Origin: DATFDN01 sp963767645
GTDB lineage: Bacteria > Pseudomonadota > Alphaproteobacteria > Acetobacterales > Acetobacteraceae
NCBI GenBank assembly: GCA_963767645.1
Contig: CAVYEW010000013.1
Location: 1-14,168 of the forward strand
DNA: 14,168 bases
Direction of reading: 5' to 3'
In this document: in pieces, positions 7,271 to 14,119 of the stretch
Numbering within the stretch: the stretch's first letter is position 1
How the letters are laid out: each line of letters begins with the position of its first letter
Notes under the pieces: generated by a model
Told to the model about the DNA's origin: nothing
Seen by the model: the letters and a program-made list of their open reading frames with translations, nothing else
Database searches by the model: none
Translations under genes and position numbers: made by a program

Positions 7271-7361
7271 TGACCCCTCCCCCCGGCCCCCTCCCACAAG
7301 GGGAGGGGGAGAAGCCAGCCTCGCTCCCCTCCCCTTGCGGGAGAGGTTGGGGGAGGGGTCA
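7271..7361. repeat. C/G-rich palindromic intergenic repeat, copy A
   Basis: Starts TGACCCCTCCCCC (7271-7283) and ends with its exact complement GGGGGAGGGGTCA (7349-7361). Inside are two smaller hairpins with arms such as CCCCTCCC/GGGGAGGGG around ACAA and CCCCTCCCC/GCGGGAGAGG. It fills most of the gap between the monooxygenase stop (7257) and the GST start (7391). The core recurs at 9636-9683. It resembles the REP/BIME-like elements common in GC-rich alphaproteobacteria. In RNA it would fold strongly and could attenuate transcription or protect the mRNA. Confidence 0.8.
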
Positions 7362-7390
7362 AAGTGACCACTGCATCAGGAGAAAGCGTC

Positions 7391-8014
7391 ATGAAGCTCT
7401 ACTACGCCCCCGGCGCCTGCTCGCTCGGCATCCATGTGCTGCTCGAGGAGATCGGCAAGCCGTACGAGACCGCGGTGGTGAAGTTTGCCGAAGGCGCACA
7501 GTACAAGCCGGACTTCACCGCCATCAACCCGAAGTCCAAGGTTCCCACTCTGGTGCGCGACGACGGTTCCGTGCTCACCGAGTTCCCGGCGATCGCCTAC
7601 TGGCTGGCCCGCACCAACCCGCAGGCGAAGCTGCTGCCCGATGATCCCGATACCCAGGCGCGCTTGCTGGAGGCGATGGACTACGTGGTCGCCACCGTGC
7701 ACATGCAGGGCTTCTCGCGCATGTTCCGTCCCGAGAACTACGCGCCCAACCCCGACGATGCCGAGACGGTGAAAGCCAGGGGACGCGAGATCTTCGAGAA
7801 GGGCTTGGCGCTGATGGACAAGACGCTGGCCGGCAAGGACTATCTCGGCGGCTCGTCCGTCTCGATCGCCGATGCCGCGCTGTTCTACGTCGAGTTCTGG
7901 GCGGCCGCGCGGATGAAGATGACGCTGCCCCCCAACTGCGCCGCCCACTACCAGCGGATGCTGGCCCGGCCGGCGGTGCGCAAGGCGATGGAAGCCGAGG
8001 GGCTGCAAGCTTGA
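7391..8014 (+). CDS. beta-class-like glutathione S-transferase
   Basis: 207 aa. The start at 7391 is chosen because AGGAG (7378-7382) lies 8 nt upstream and the protein then begins 'MKLYYAPGACSLG', placing Cys10 and Ser11 exactly as in beta-class bacterial GSTs; an upstream in-frame start would add an atypical tail. The thioredoxin-like domain (about 1-78) has the cis-Pro motif 'SKVPTL' (49-54) and 'LTEFPAIAYWLA' (62-73); the helical domain follows, with H104 aligning to the His106 that contacts glutathione in the Proteus enzyme. The late 'SIADAALFYVE' segment is typical of GST C-domains. It probably conjugates glutathione to, or removes groups from, electrophilic compounds. Its stop overlaps the next ATG (TGATG at 8012-8016), implying translational coupling to the phosphatase gene. 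Confidence 0.9.
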   Translation: MKLYYAPGACSLGIHVLLEEIGKPYETAVVKFAEGAQYKPDFTAINPKSKVPTLVRDDGSVLTEFPAIAYWLARTNPQAKLLPDDPDTQARLLEAMDYVVATVHMQGFSRMFRPENYAPNPDDAETVKARGREIFEKGLALMDKTLAGKDYLGGSSVSIADAALFYVEFWAAARMKMTLPPNCAAHYQRMLARPAVRKAMEAEGLQA

Positions 8015-8613
8015 TGCCGCACGAGGAGACGCTGGCGCGCGTCCCGTTCTGGTTCCTGCGTCACGGCGAGACCGACTGGAACGCGCGCAATCTCTCCCAG
8101 GGCAATGTTGATATCCCGCTCAACCCGACCGGGCTCGCCCAGGCCCGGTCGGCGGCGGAGCTGCTGCGCAACCGTGGCATCGACAGCATCGTTACCTCAC
8201 CGCTGTCGCGCGCGCGGGTCACGGCGGAGATCGCGGCCGAACGGCTGGGGCTTCCGGTGACGATCGAGGATGGGCTGCGCGAGGTGGCCTTCGGCGTGCA
8301 GGAGGGCCAGCCGATGACGGAGTGGTTCACGAGCTGGATCGCCGGGGAGTGGACGCCCGAGGGCGCCGAGAGTTTCGCGCAGCTGCGCGCCCGCGCGGTG
8401 GCGGCCGTCAACCGCGCCACTGCATACCCCCCGGCCGTGCTGATCGTGGCACACGGCGCGCTGTTCCGGGCGCTGCGCTCCGCGATGGGGCTGCAACCGA
8501 ACGTCCGCACGCGCAACGCCGTCCCGTTCTGGTGCGAGCCGGGGGCAGAGGGTGCTGCGTGGACCCTGCGGCCCGCCATCGAAGGCATGACTCTGACGAC
8601 GGCGAACCCATGA
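8014..8613 (+). CDS. histidine phosphatase family protein
   Basis: 199 aa, cytoplasmic, of the phosphoglycerate-mutase-like histidine phosphatase superfamily. The phosphohistidine motif 'LRHGETDWN' has R16, H17 and G18; 'TSPLSRA' supplies R66; E90 in 'LREVAFG' is the likely proton donor; 'VAHG' gives H147. These form the full catalytic set, so the enzyme should be active. The broad-specificity phosphatase (GpmB/CobC-like) branch is more likely than a true glycolytic mutase, given length and context, but the substrate is not evident. The ATG at 8014 shares its first base with the GST stop, and its own stop overlaps the MBL start (ATGA at 8610-8613), so the three genes are probably translated from one mRNA. 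Confidence 0.88.
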   Translation: MPHEETLARVPFWFLRHGETDWNARNLSQGNVDIPLNPTGLAQARSAAELLRNRGIDSIVTSPLSRARVTAEIAAERLGLPVTIEDGLREVAFGVQEGQPMTEWFTSWIAGEWTPEGAESFAQLRARAVAAVNRATAYPPAVLIVAHGALFRALRSAMGLQPNVRTRNAVPFWCEPGAEGAAWTLRPAIEGMTLTTANP

Positions 8614-9638
8614 GCACCCTGACCTTTCCCCACTCCGAAGCGCCGCCGCCGGGCGGGGTGCGCCCGATCGCTCCGGGCGTGCTGTGGCTGCGCCTGCCGC
8701 TGCCCTACCGGCTCGATCACGTGAACATCTATCTGATCGAGGAGGATGGCGGCTGGTGCGCGATCGACACCGGCCTCGGCGACGGAAAGTGCCGGGAATT
8801 ATGGGAGGCGGCCCTCGCCGGCCCGCTCTCTGGCGGGCGGCTCACGCGGCTGATCGTGACGCACTTCCACCCCGATCATGTCGGGCTCGCCGGCTGGCTC
8901 GCCGAGCGGTTCGGCCTGGAGCTGCTGATGCCGCGGCCGGAGTACCTGTACAGCCTGGCGCTGCAATACGCGCCCGGCGATCTCGGCGCCGACATGCACC
9001 GGCCGTTCTTTCACCGGCACGGGCTGGATGCGGAGACCACCGAGCTGGTGCTGAGCCGGGGCCACGAATATCTGCGCCGCACCAGCGGCGTGCCCACGAC
9101 CTATACCCGCCTGCAGCACGGCGACACGGTGCACGCCGGCAAGCGGCGCTTCCAAGTGCTGACCGGGGGCGGGCACGCGCTGGAGCAGGCGATGCTGGTG
9201 CGTGCGGAGGAAGGGCTGTTCTTCGCCGCCGACCAGGTGATCGCCCGCATCTCGCCCAATGTCAGCGTCCATGCCATGGAGCCGGAGGCGGATGCGCTCG
9301 GCATCTATCTCCGCTCGCTGGGCACGATCCGCGAGACCGTCGATCCCGACGTGCTGGTGCTGCCCGGCCACGGCCTGCCGTTCGTGGGGCTGCACACCCG
9401 CATCGACGAGCTGACCCAGCACCACGAGTCGCGCTGCGCGATGATCGCCGAGGCGTGCCGCGAGAGGCCGCTTTCAGCCGCGGGGCTGATCCCGCTGGTG
9501 TTCACGCGCGCGCTGGACCCGCACCAGACGGGCTTCGCATTCGGCGAAATCCTGGCGCATGTGAATTACATGCTGGGGCGCGGCGAGTTGCGCGAGGAGC
9601 GCGGACCGGACGGCGTGGCGCGGTATCGGGCGGGCTGA
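8610..9638 (+). CDS. metallo-beta-lactamase-fold hydrolase
   Basis: 342 aa. The start at 8610 is set by the ATGA overlap with the phosphatase stop and by the family N-terminus; a longer frame reaching back inside the phosphatase gene is a shadow. The metal-binding motif HxHxDH is 'THFHPDHVG' (H85, H87, D89, H90). H189 ('GGGHALEQ'), D208 ('AADQV') and H254 ('LPGHG') complete a two-metal site. The segment 'GHSPxH' usual in glyoxalase II is altered. A C-terminal helical/winged region (about 285-342) ending 'LREERGPDGVARYRAG' resembles LACTB2-type MBL proteins. It probably hydrolyses an ester, thioester or similar bond. The last gene of the coupled set; its stop codon forms the left edge of a palindromic repeat that may terminate transcription. 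Confidence 0.88.
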   Translation: MSTLTFPHSEAPPPGGVRPIAPGVLWLRLPLPYRLDHVNIYLIEEDGGWCAIDTGLGDGKCRELWEAALAGPLSGGRLTRLIVTHFHPDHVGLAGWLAERFGLELLMPRPEYLYSLALQYAPGDLGADMHRPFFHRHGLDAETTELVLSRGHEYLRRTSGVPTTYTRLQHGDTVHAGKRRFQVLTGGGHALEQAMLVRAEEGLFFAADQVIARISPNVSVHAMEPEADALGIYLRSLGTIRETVDPDVLVLPGHGLPFVGLHTRIDELTQHHESRCAMIAEACRERPLSAAGLIPLVFTRALDPHQTGFAFGEILAHVNYMLGRGELREERGPDGVARYRAG

Positions 9639-9683
9639 TCCCCTCCCCCCGGCCCCCTCCCACAAGGGGAGGGGGAGGGGTCA
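9636..9683. repeat. C/G-rich palindromic intergenic repeat, copy B
   Basis: TGATCCCCTCCCCC at the left pairs with GGGGGAGGGGTCA at the right, with an inner hairpin CCCCTCCC-ACAA-GGGGAGGGGG. It shares its core almost base for base with the left half of 7271-7361. It occupies the gap between the convergent MBL (stop 9638) and short-chain dehydrogenase (stop 9694) genes and even supplies the MBL stop codon. Position and structure fit a bidirectional terminator, though there is no long U-tract. Confidence 0.75.
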
Positions 9684-9693
9684 AAACGACACT

Positions 9694-10455
9694 TCAGCGC
9701 GGCGCCATGCGCAATGCCCCGTCGAGCCGAATCGTCTCGCCGTTCAGGAACCGGTTGGTCGCGATGTGCAGCACCAGAGAGGCGAATTCGTCCGGACGTC
9801 CCAGCCGGGCCGGGAACGGGACCGAAGCGGCGAGGCCCTGACGCAGCTCCTCGGGCAGTCCCTTGAGCATCGGGGTCTCGATCAGTCCCGGCGCGATCGT
9901 CACCACGCGCACCCCCGATCGGGCCAGCTCGCGCGCCGCCGGCAAGGTGAGTCCGACCACGCCGGCCTTCGACGCGGCATAGGCCGCCTGCCCGATCTGG
10001 CCGTCATAGGCGGCGATCGAGGCGGTGTTGACGATCACGCCCCGCTCCTCGTCCTCCAGCGGATCGAGGCCGGTCATGTCGGCGGCGGCCAGGCGGAGCA
10101 TGTTGAACGTGCCGATCAGGTTGACGCGGATCACCTGCTCGAAGGCGGCCAGGGCGAGCGGCCCCTCGCGCCCGACGATCCGCCCGGCATTGCCGATCCC
10201 GGCACAGTTGACCAGCAGCCGGGCCGGGCCGTGCGCGTCGCGCGCCCGCGCCACCGCGGCCTCTGCGGAGGCCGCATCGGATACGTCGCAGGCTACCGCG
10301 AGACCGTCGGTCAGGCGGGCGATCGTCTGGGCGGCGGCTTCGTTGCGGTCCAGCACCGCCACCTTGGCGCCGGTTTCCGCCAGCGCCTCGCACGTCGCCG
10401 CCCCCAGCCCCGAACCGCCGCCCGTTACCAGCGCGGCCTGTCCCTGCAGATCCAT
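9694..10455 (-). CDS. short-chain dehydrogenase, HSD10-like
   Basis: 253 aa with start at 10455, supported by AGGAGG on the minus strand (10463-10468) 7 nt upstream; a longer open frame to 10776 only runs antisense into the GGT-like gene. Rossmann motif 'TGGGSGLG' (11-18), D36 after the second strand indicating NAD+ preference, 'NCAG' (83-86), N112, and the catalytic set S146, Y159 and K163 in 'AYDGQIGQAAYAASK'. That last segment is characteristic of type II 3-hydroxyacyl-CoA dehydrogenase/17-beta-HSD10 proteins, so oxidation of a 3-hydroxyacyl-CoA or a related alcohol is the best guess. Cytoplasmic. It is divergent from the GGT-like gene across 72 bp and convergent with the MBL gene. Confidence 0.9.
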   Translation of the reverse strand: MDLQGQAALVTGGGSGLGAATCEALAETGAKVAVLDRNEAAAQTIARLTDGLAVACDVSDAASAEAAVARARDAHGPARLLVNCAGIGNAGRIVGREGPLALAAFEQVIRVNLIGTFNMLRLAAADMTGLDPLEDEERGVIVNTASIAAYDGQIGQAAYAASKAGVVGLTLPAARELARSGVRVVTIAPGLIETPMLKGLPEELRQGLAASVPFPARLGRPDEFASLVLHIATNRFLNGETIRLDGALRMAPR

Positions 10456-10527
10456 GACTCCGCCTCCTCTTTGCGCGGCGCGTCCCGTATCGAAGAATGC
10501 GGGGCCGAACAACGGGGAAAGCTGCAC
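10456..10527. promoter_or_regulatory. divergent intergenic region, presumed promoters
   Basis: 72 bp between the starts of the dehydrogenase (minus) and the GGT-like gene (plus). It must hold the promoters of both unless they are read from further away. I see the dehydrogenase ribosome binding site and a GGGGA before ATG 10528, but no convincing -35/-10 pair or operator palindrome. Confidence 0.35.
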
Positions 10528-12213
10528 ATGAGCGATTGGCGCGCGCGCACCGCGATCCGCTTCACGCCCGAGAAGCCGCCGGCGCGCGGCGCGCGGGGCA
10601 TGGCGGTGACGAACCACCCCCTCGCCTCCTCGGCCGCCGCCGAGATGCTGGCCGCGGGGGGCAACGCGGCGGATGCGGCGATTGCCGGGCTGTTCGCGCT
10701 CAGCGCGGTGGAGCCGATGATGGTCGGCATCCTGGGCGGCGGGATGTTTCATCTCCGCCTGCCCGACGGCAGGCATATCGTGATCGACAACCAGAGCCGC
10801 GCGCCGCTATCGACTGGCCCGAGCACCTACACGCCCCATCCGGACGCCGCGCCGGGCACGATGGATGCTTTGGGACGTGCGAACGCCATCGGTCCCGGCT
10901 CGGTCGCCTCGCCCGGCAACCTTGCGGGCTGGTGCGAGGTGCTGGAGCGGTTCGGCACCTTCCCACTCGCCGAGGTGATGGAGCCGGCGGTCCACCTCGC
11001 CGCGCGCGGCTTCCGCGCCACGCCCTTTCTGTCCGACTGTGCCGCCGACAACGCGGCCGATCTCGCCCGCAACGCGGCGATCGCCCGCCTGTTCCTACCC
11101 GGCGGCCAGCCCGTGCAGCCGGGCGCGCGCGTGGTGATGGGCGACTACGCCGAGACCCTGCGCCTGATCGCGCGCGAGGGGCCGGCGACGCTGTACGGCG
11201 GCGCGCTCGGCGCCCGCTACGCCGAGTACATGGAGGGCGCCGGCGGATATCTCGGGATGCAGGACCTGACATCCTATCGCACGGTGCAGCGCGAAGCGGT
11301 GCGTGGCACCTATCGCGGATTCGAGATCGTCGGCCCGCCGCCGCCCTCCTCGGGGCCGCTGCACATCATCCAGATGCTCAACATCCTGGAGGCATTCGAT
11401 ATCGGCGCTCTCGGCTTCGGCACGCCGGAAACCACCCACTTATTGGCCGAGGTCCTGAAGATCGCCTTCGCCGACCGTGCGGCGGCCACCGCGGACCCCG
11501 ATTTCATCGCGGTCCCGGTCGCCCAGCTGCTTTCCAAGGAGTACGCCGCGAGCCGCCGCGCCGAGATCGGCACGCGCGCCCGCGACTTCGGCGCCGGCGT
11601 CGCAGCGGCGGAGTCTCCGCACACGACGCATCTGACCGTGGCCGACAGCGCGGGCATGATCGTGGCAGCCACGCAGACCATCAACAGCCTGTTCGGCGCC
11701 CGCTTCGTGGTGCCGGGCACCGGCATGATCCCGAACAACTACATGTACCTGTTCACACCCCATCCGGGCCGCGCCAACTCGATCGCGCCGGGCAAGCGCG
11801 TCACCTCGTCGATGTCGCCGGTGATCGTGCTGCGTGAAGGCCGTCCGACCTATGCGCTCGGCCTGCCGGGGGGATTGCGCATCTTCGCCTCGGTGCTGCA
11901 GGCGCTGCTCAACCTGATCGATCACGGCATGACCTTGGCCGAGGCGGTGGAGGCGCCGCGTCTGTGGACCCAGGGCTTCGCGGTGGAGATGGAGCGGAGC
12001 TTCGGCGAGGACGCGGTGCGCGCGATGGAGGCACGCGGACACTGTGTCTCGGTGGTACCGAACGTCGCCGGCGGGATGTGCGCGATCGGGTTCGAGCCCG
12101 ATGGCGGGCTGATCGGCGCGGCGTGCTGGCGTGCCGACGGCACCCCGATCGGGATCGGCGGCGGGCTGGCGCGTCCCGGCGTCCGCTTCCGGCCAGAGGC
12201 GCCGGCAGGGTAA
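10528..12213 (+). CDS. gamma-glutamyltransferase-like Ntn-hydrolase proenzyme
   Basis: 561 aa, close to the length of E. coli Ggt (580). The autoprocessing site is T366 in 'SPHTTHLTV', preceding 'TINSLFG' with N386 at the same spacing as E. coli T391 to N411. 'TSSMSPVIV' and 'LPGGLRI' match the Ser-Ser and oxyanion Gly-Gly motifs. It should cleave into large and small subunits with T366 as nucleophile. There is no signal peptide, so unlike E. coli Ggt it is probably cytoplasmic. Two glutamate-recognising motifs are changed: 'DxREMAP' (E. coli R114) is DNQSRAP at 87-93, and 'NNQMDDF' (E. coli D433) is NNYMYLF at 403-409. It may therefore be an amidohydrolase of the oxamate-amidohydrolase or acylase kind rather than a true GGT. 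ATG 10528 follows GGGGA by about 10 nt. The TSUP exporter gene starts 8 bp after its stop. Confidence 0.88.
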   Translation: MSDWRARTAIRFTPEKPPARGARGMAVTNHPLASSAAAEMLAAGGNAADAAIAGLFALSAVEPMMVGILGGGMFHLRLPDGRHIVIDNQSRAPLSTGPSTYTPHPDAAPGTMDALGRANAIGPGSVASPGNLAGWCEVLERFGTFPLAEVMEPAVHLAARGFRATPFLSDCAADNAADLARNAAIARLFLPGGQPVQPGARVVMGDYAETLRLIAREGPATLYGGALGARYAEYMEGAGGYLGMQDLTSYRTVQREAVRGTYRGFEIVGPPPPSSGPLHIIQMLNILEAFDIGALGFGTPETTHLLAEVLKIAFADRAAATADPDFIAVPVAQLLSKEYAASRRAEIGTRARDFGAGVAAAESPHTTHLTVADSAGMIVAATQTINSLFGARFVVPGTGMIPNNYMYLFTPHPGRANSIAPGKRVTSSMSPVIVLREGRPTYALGLPGGLRIFASVLQALLNLIDHGMTLAEAVEAPRLWTQGFAVEMERSFGEDAVRAMEARGHCVSVVPNVAGGMCAIGFEPDGGLIGAACWRADGTPIGIGGGLARPGVRFRPEAPAG

Positions 12214-12221
12214 GCAGGCGC

Positions 12222-12968
12222 GTGCAGCATCTCGCGATCCTGCTCGGCGCCGGGTTCGTGGCCGGCACGATGAACGCGGTGGCCGGAGGCGGTTCGTTCG
12301 TCTCTTTCCCGGCCCTGCTGTTCGCCGGCGTGCCCGCAGTCGCAGCCAACGCATCCAGCACCGTCGCGCTGTGGCCCGGCAGCCTGACCAGCCTCTATGG
12401 CTACCGGGACCGCATCCTGGGCCTGCGCGGCGTGTCCCTGCCGGCCTTGCTCGCGGTCAGCGTGGCCGGCGGGCTGGTCGGGGCGCTGCTGCTGCTGTTC
12501 ACCCCCGAGGGCGCGTTCAACGCCATCGTGCCCTGGCTGCTGCTGCTGGCCACGCTGACCTTCGCCTTCGGCGGGCGCGTGGGACTGGCGCTGCGCCGGC
12601 GCGTGCGGATCGGCACCGCGCCCCTGCTGGTGATCCAGTTCGTGCTGGCGGTCTATGGCGGCTATTTCGGCGGCGCCGTGGGCATCATGGTGCTGGCCGT
12701 CTGGAGCCTGCTGGGCACGGTCAACGTCGCGGCGTACAACCCGCTGAAGGTGCTGGTGGTGAGTGCCTGCAACAGCGTGGCGACCTTGTGCTTCGTGCTC
12801 TCAGGCACGGTCTGGTGGCCGCAGACGCTGGCGATGCTCGTGGCGGCGGCGGTGGGCGGGTATGCCGGCGCGCGGCTCGGGCGGGTGATGAACCCCGGCC
12901 TGGTGCGGATCGCCGTCCTGACCGTCAGCGCGGCGATGACGGCGGTGTTCTTCCGGCGGGCGTTCTGA
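12222..12968 (+). CDS. TSUP/TauE-SafE family membrane exporter
   Basis: 248 aa with a GTG start at 12222, 8 bp after the preceding stop; this is the first in-frame start that keeps the whole family N-terminus 'GFVAGTMNAVAGGGSF', whose Gly-rich motif is diagnostic. It is followed by 'ANASSTVALWPGS'. Hydrophobic segments near residues 3-25, 30-50, 72-92, 97-115, 128-150, 165-190, 197-215 and 225-243 give about seven or eight membrane spans in the inner membrane. Characterised members move sulfite, sulfoacetate or other sulfur-containing anions, but many are untested. Likely an operon with the GGT-like gene, perhaps exporting a product of its reaction or of the monooxygenase pathway (inference). 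The start is not certain: the upstream purine-rich stretch (GGCAGGG) is weak. Confidence 0.85.
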   Translation: MQHLAILLGAGFVAGTMNAVAGGGSFVSFPALLFAGVPAVAANASSTVALWPGSLTSLYGYRDRILGLRGVSLPALLAVSVAGGLVGALLLLFTPEGAFNAIVPWLLLLATLTFAFGGRVGLALRRRVRIGTAPLLVIQFVLAVYGGYFGGAVGIMVLAVWSLLGTVNVAAYNPLKVLVVSACNSVATLCFVLSGTVWWPQTLAMLVAAAVGGYAGARLGRVMNPGLVRIAVLTVSAAMTAVFFRRAF

Positions 12969-13021
12969 TCCGTTGGCGCTCCTCCGCGCAGGCCGGAAAT
13001 GGAGTCTGCCGAGGAGGAGAC

Positions 13022-13052
13022 ACCGGCACCCCACGTTCCATAAGGTGCCGGT
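13022..13052 (+). terminator. hairpin downstream of the TSUP gene
   Basis: ACCGGCACC (13022-13030) pairs perfectly with GGTGCCGGT (13044-13052) across a 13-nt loop, 54 bp after the TSUP stop. A second, weaker inverted pair, CTCCTCC (12979-12985) with GGAGGAG (13013-13019), lies just before it. There is no U-run after the stem, so it may be a terminator, an mRNA 3'-end protector or a protein-binding palindrome. The rest of 12969-13106 shows no gene. Confidence 0.4.
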
Positions 13053-13101
13053 TGGGTGCGGACGGTGCCGATGCTTGATGTCGAGTGTCTGCCCTTAGCC
13101 G

Positions 13102-14063
13102 CTAGCTGTTCAGTCCCGGAGTGTGGTGTGATGGATCTACCCTGAGCGGTTCCGGTTCTTTGGTCCAGGCTCGACAGATGAACTCGTAGGGGGTCAGGCC
13201 TCGCAGCGCCTTGAGGCGGCGGGCATGGTTGTAGGCTTCCAGGAAGAGCTGAAGATGGGCGCGCAACTCGTGGTGGCTGACGTAGTGATAGCGCTTGACG
13301 GTCGCGTCCTTGAGCGTGCGGTTCATGCGCTCGACTGGCGGTTGGTCCAAGGGTGGTTCACCTTGGTCAGCCGGTGCTCGATCCCGTGCTCGATCCCGTG
13401 CTCGCCGCAGGTGCGGTCGAAGATGTGCCAGCCGTCGTGGATGTCGCGCTCGCGCGTGGTGAACTGGATGCCGTTGTCGGTGAGCACCGTGTGGATCTTG
13501 TAAGGCACGGTCTCGACCAACTCGCGCAGGAACTGGGCCGCCTCCATCTTGCCCGCGCTCTCCACGAGACGGGCGACGGCGAACTTGCTTGTCCGGTCGA
13601 TAGCGACGAACAGCCGCAGCTTGCCTTCTTCGGTGCGCACTTCAGCGATGTCGATGTGGAAGTAGCCAATCGGGGAGGCCTTGAAGCGCTTCTTCTCGGG
13701 CTTGTCGGCCTCGGTTTCGGGCAAGCGGCTGATGCCGTGCCGCTGCAAGCAGCGGTGCAGCGACGATCGCCTCAGCGCTGGGATCGTGGGCTGGAGGGCG
13801 TAGAGGCAGTCGTCCAGCGGCAGCAGGGTATGCCGACGGAAGCCGACGATGACGGCCTCCTGCTCGAGGGTGAGCACGGGCGAGCGGGGCCGCTTGGGCC
13901 CCATCGCCGCATCAGCCGTGGTCTGGCGCCTGCGCCACGTCTGGACGGTGCTGGGACTGATGCTGTGACGCCGGGCCAGCGCCCTCACGCTCTCTTGGCT
14001 CCGCTGTATCGCGCGATGCACTGCCTCCGTCGTGGTGGCGCTGCCGTGAAGAACCTGGCCCAT
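13102..14063 (-). pseudogene. IS481-family DDE transposase, frameshifted (copy 2)
   Basis: Same transposase as at 126-1087 with the identical missing base (near 13333-13338) and the identical 12-bp duplication encoding an extra 'GIEH'. Relative to copy 1 it has two amino-acid differences: His for Arg16, in 'TTEAVHRAIQ', and Arg for Gln58, in 'MGPKRPRSP'. The first frame runs from ATG 14063 to a stop at 13323-13325. The second part, with the catalytic Glu and the C-terminal helices, lies in the other frame and ends at a TAG (13102-13104) inside the flanking CTAG target. As it stands neither frame alone has a complete DDE triad. Confidence 0.88.
13107..13128 (+). repeat. right-end (IRR) terminal repeat of IS copy 2
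   Basis: Reads TGTTCAGTCCCGGAGTGTG followed by GTG on the plus strand, identical to the complement of the right end of copy 1. It faces the enclosed 12-kb region. Confidence 0.9.
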
Positions 14064-14097
14064 AGCTCGTCCCTTGCTGCCTGACGGCTGAGTGTGT

Positions 14098-14119
14098 CAT
14101 CACACTCCGGGACTGAACA
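14098..14119 (-). repeat. left-end (IRL) terminal repeat of IS copy 2
   Basis: Complement of the left end of copy 1, pairing with 13107-13128 at 21 of 22 positions. It faces outward, as does the left end of copy 1 at 70, so the two IS elements are tail to tail around the central genes. Confidence 0.9.

Larger units (their letters stand above)
13107..14119 (-). mobile_element. IS481-family insertion sequence, copy 2 (inverted)
   Basis: The same 1013-bp element as at 70-1082 in opposite orientation, colinear with no indel (paired coordinates sum to 14189) and differing at two bases only, here at 13891 and 14017. Flanks are GCTAGC (13101-13106) and CCTAGT (14120-14125). Both hold the CTAG target core, but the outer bases differ, so a perfect 6-bp duplication is not seen. 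The near-identity to copy 1 points to recent duplication or gene conversion. Confidence 0.93.

Noticed and set aside
7271..7361. CRISPR array or phage attachment site
   Set aside because: The repeats are compound palindromes, not regularly spaced units with variable spacers, and no integrase or cas gene is present.
9766..10527. 254-residue upstream extension of the GGT-like frame
   Set aside because: It runs antisense over the dehydrogenase gene and has no family similarity; the ribosome binding site and family N-terminus fit ATG 10528.
10456..10776. N-terminal extension of the dehydrogenase to 10776
   Set aside because: It overlaps the GGT-like gene in antisense; the strong AGGAGG and the standard Rossmann N-terminus fit ATG 10455.
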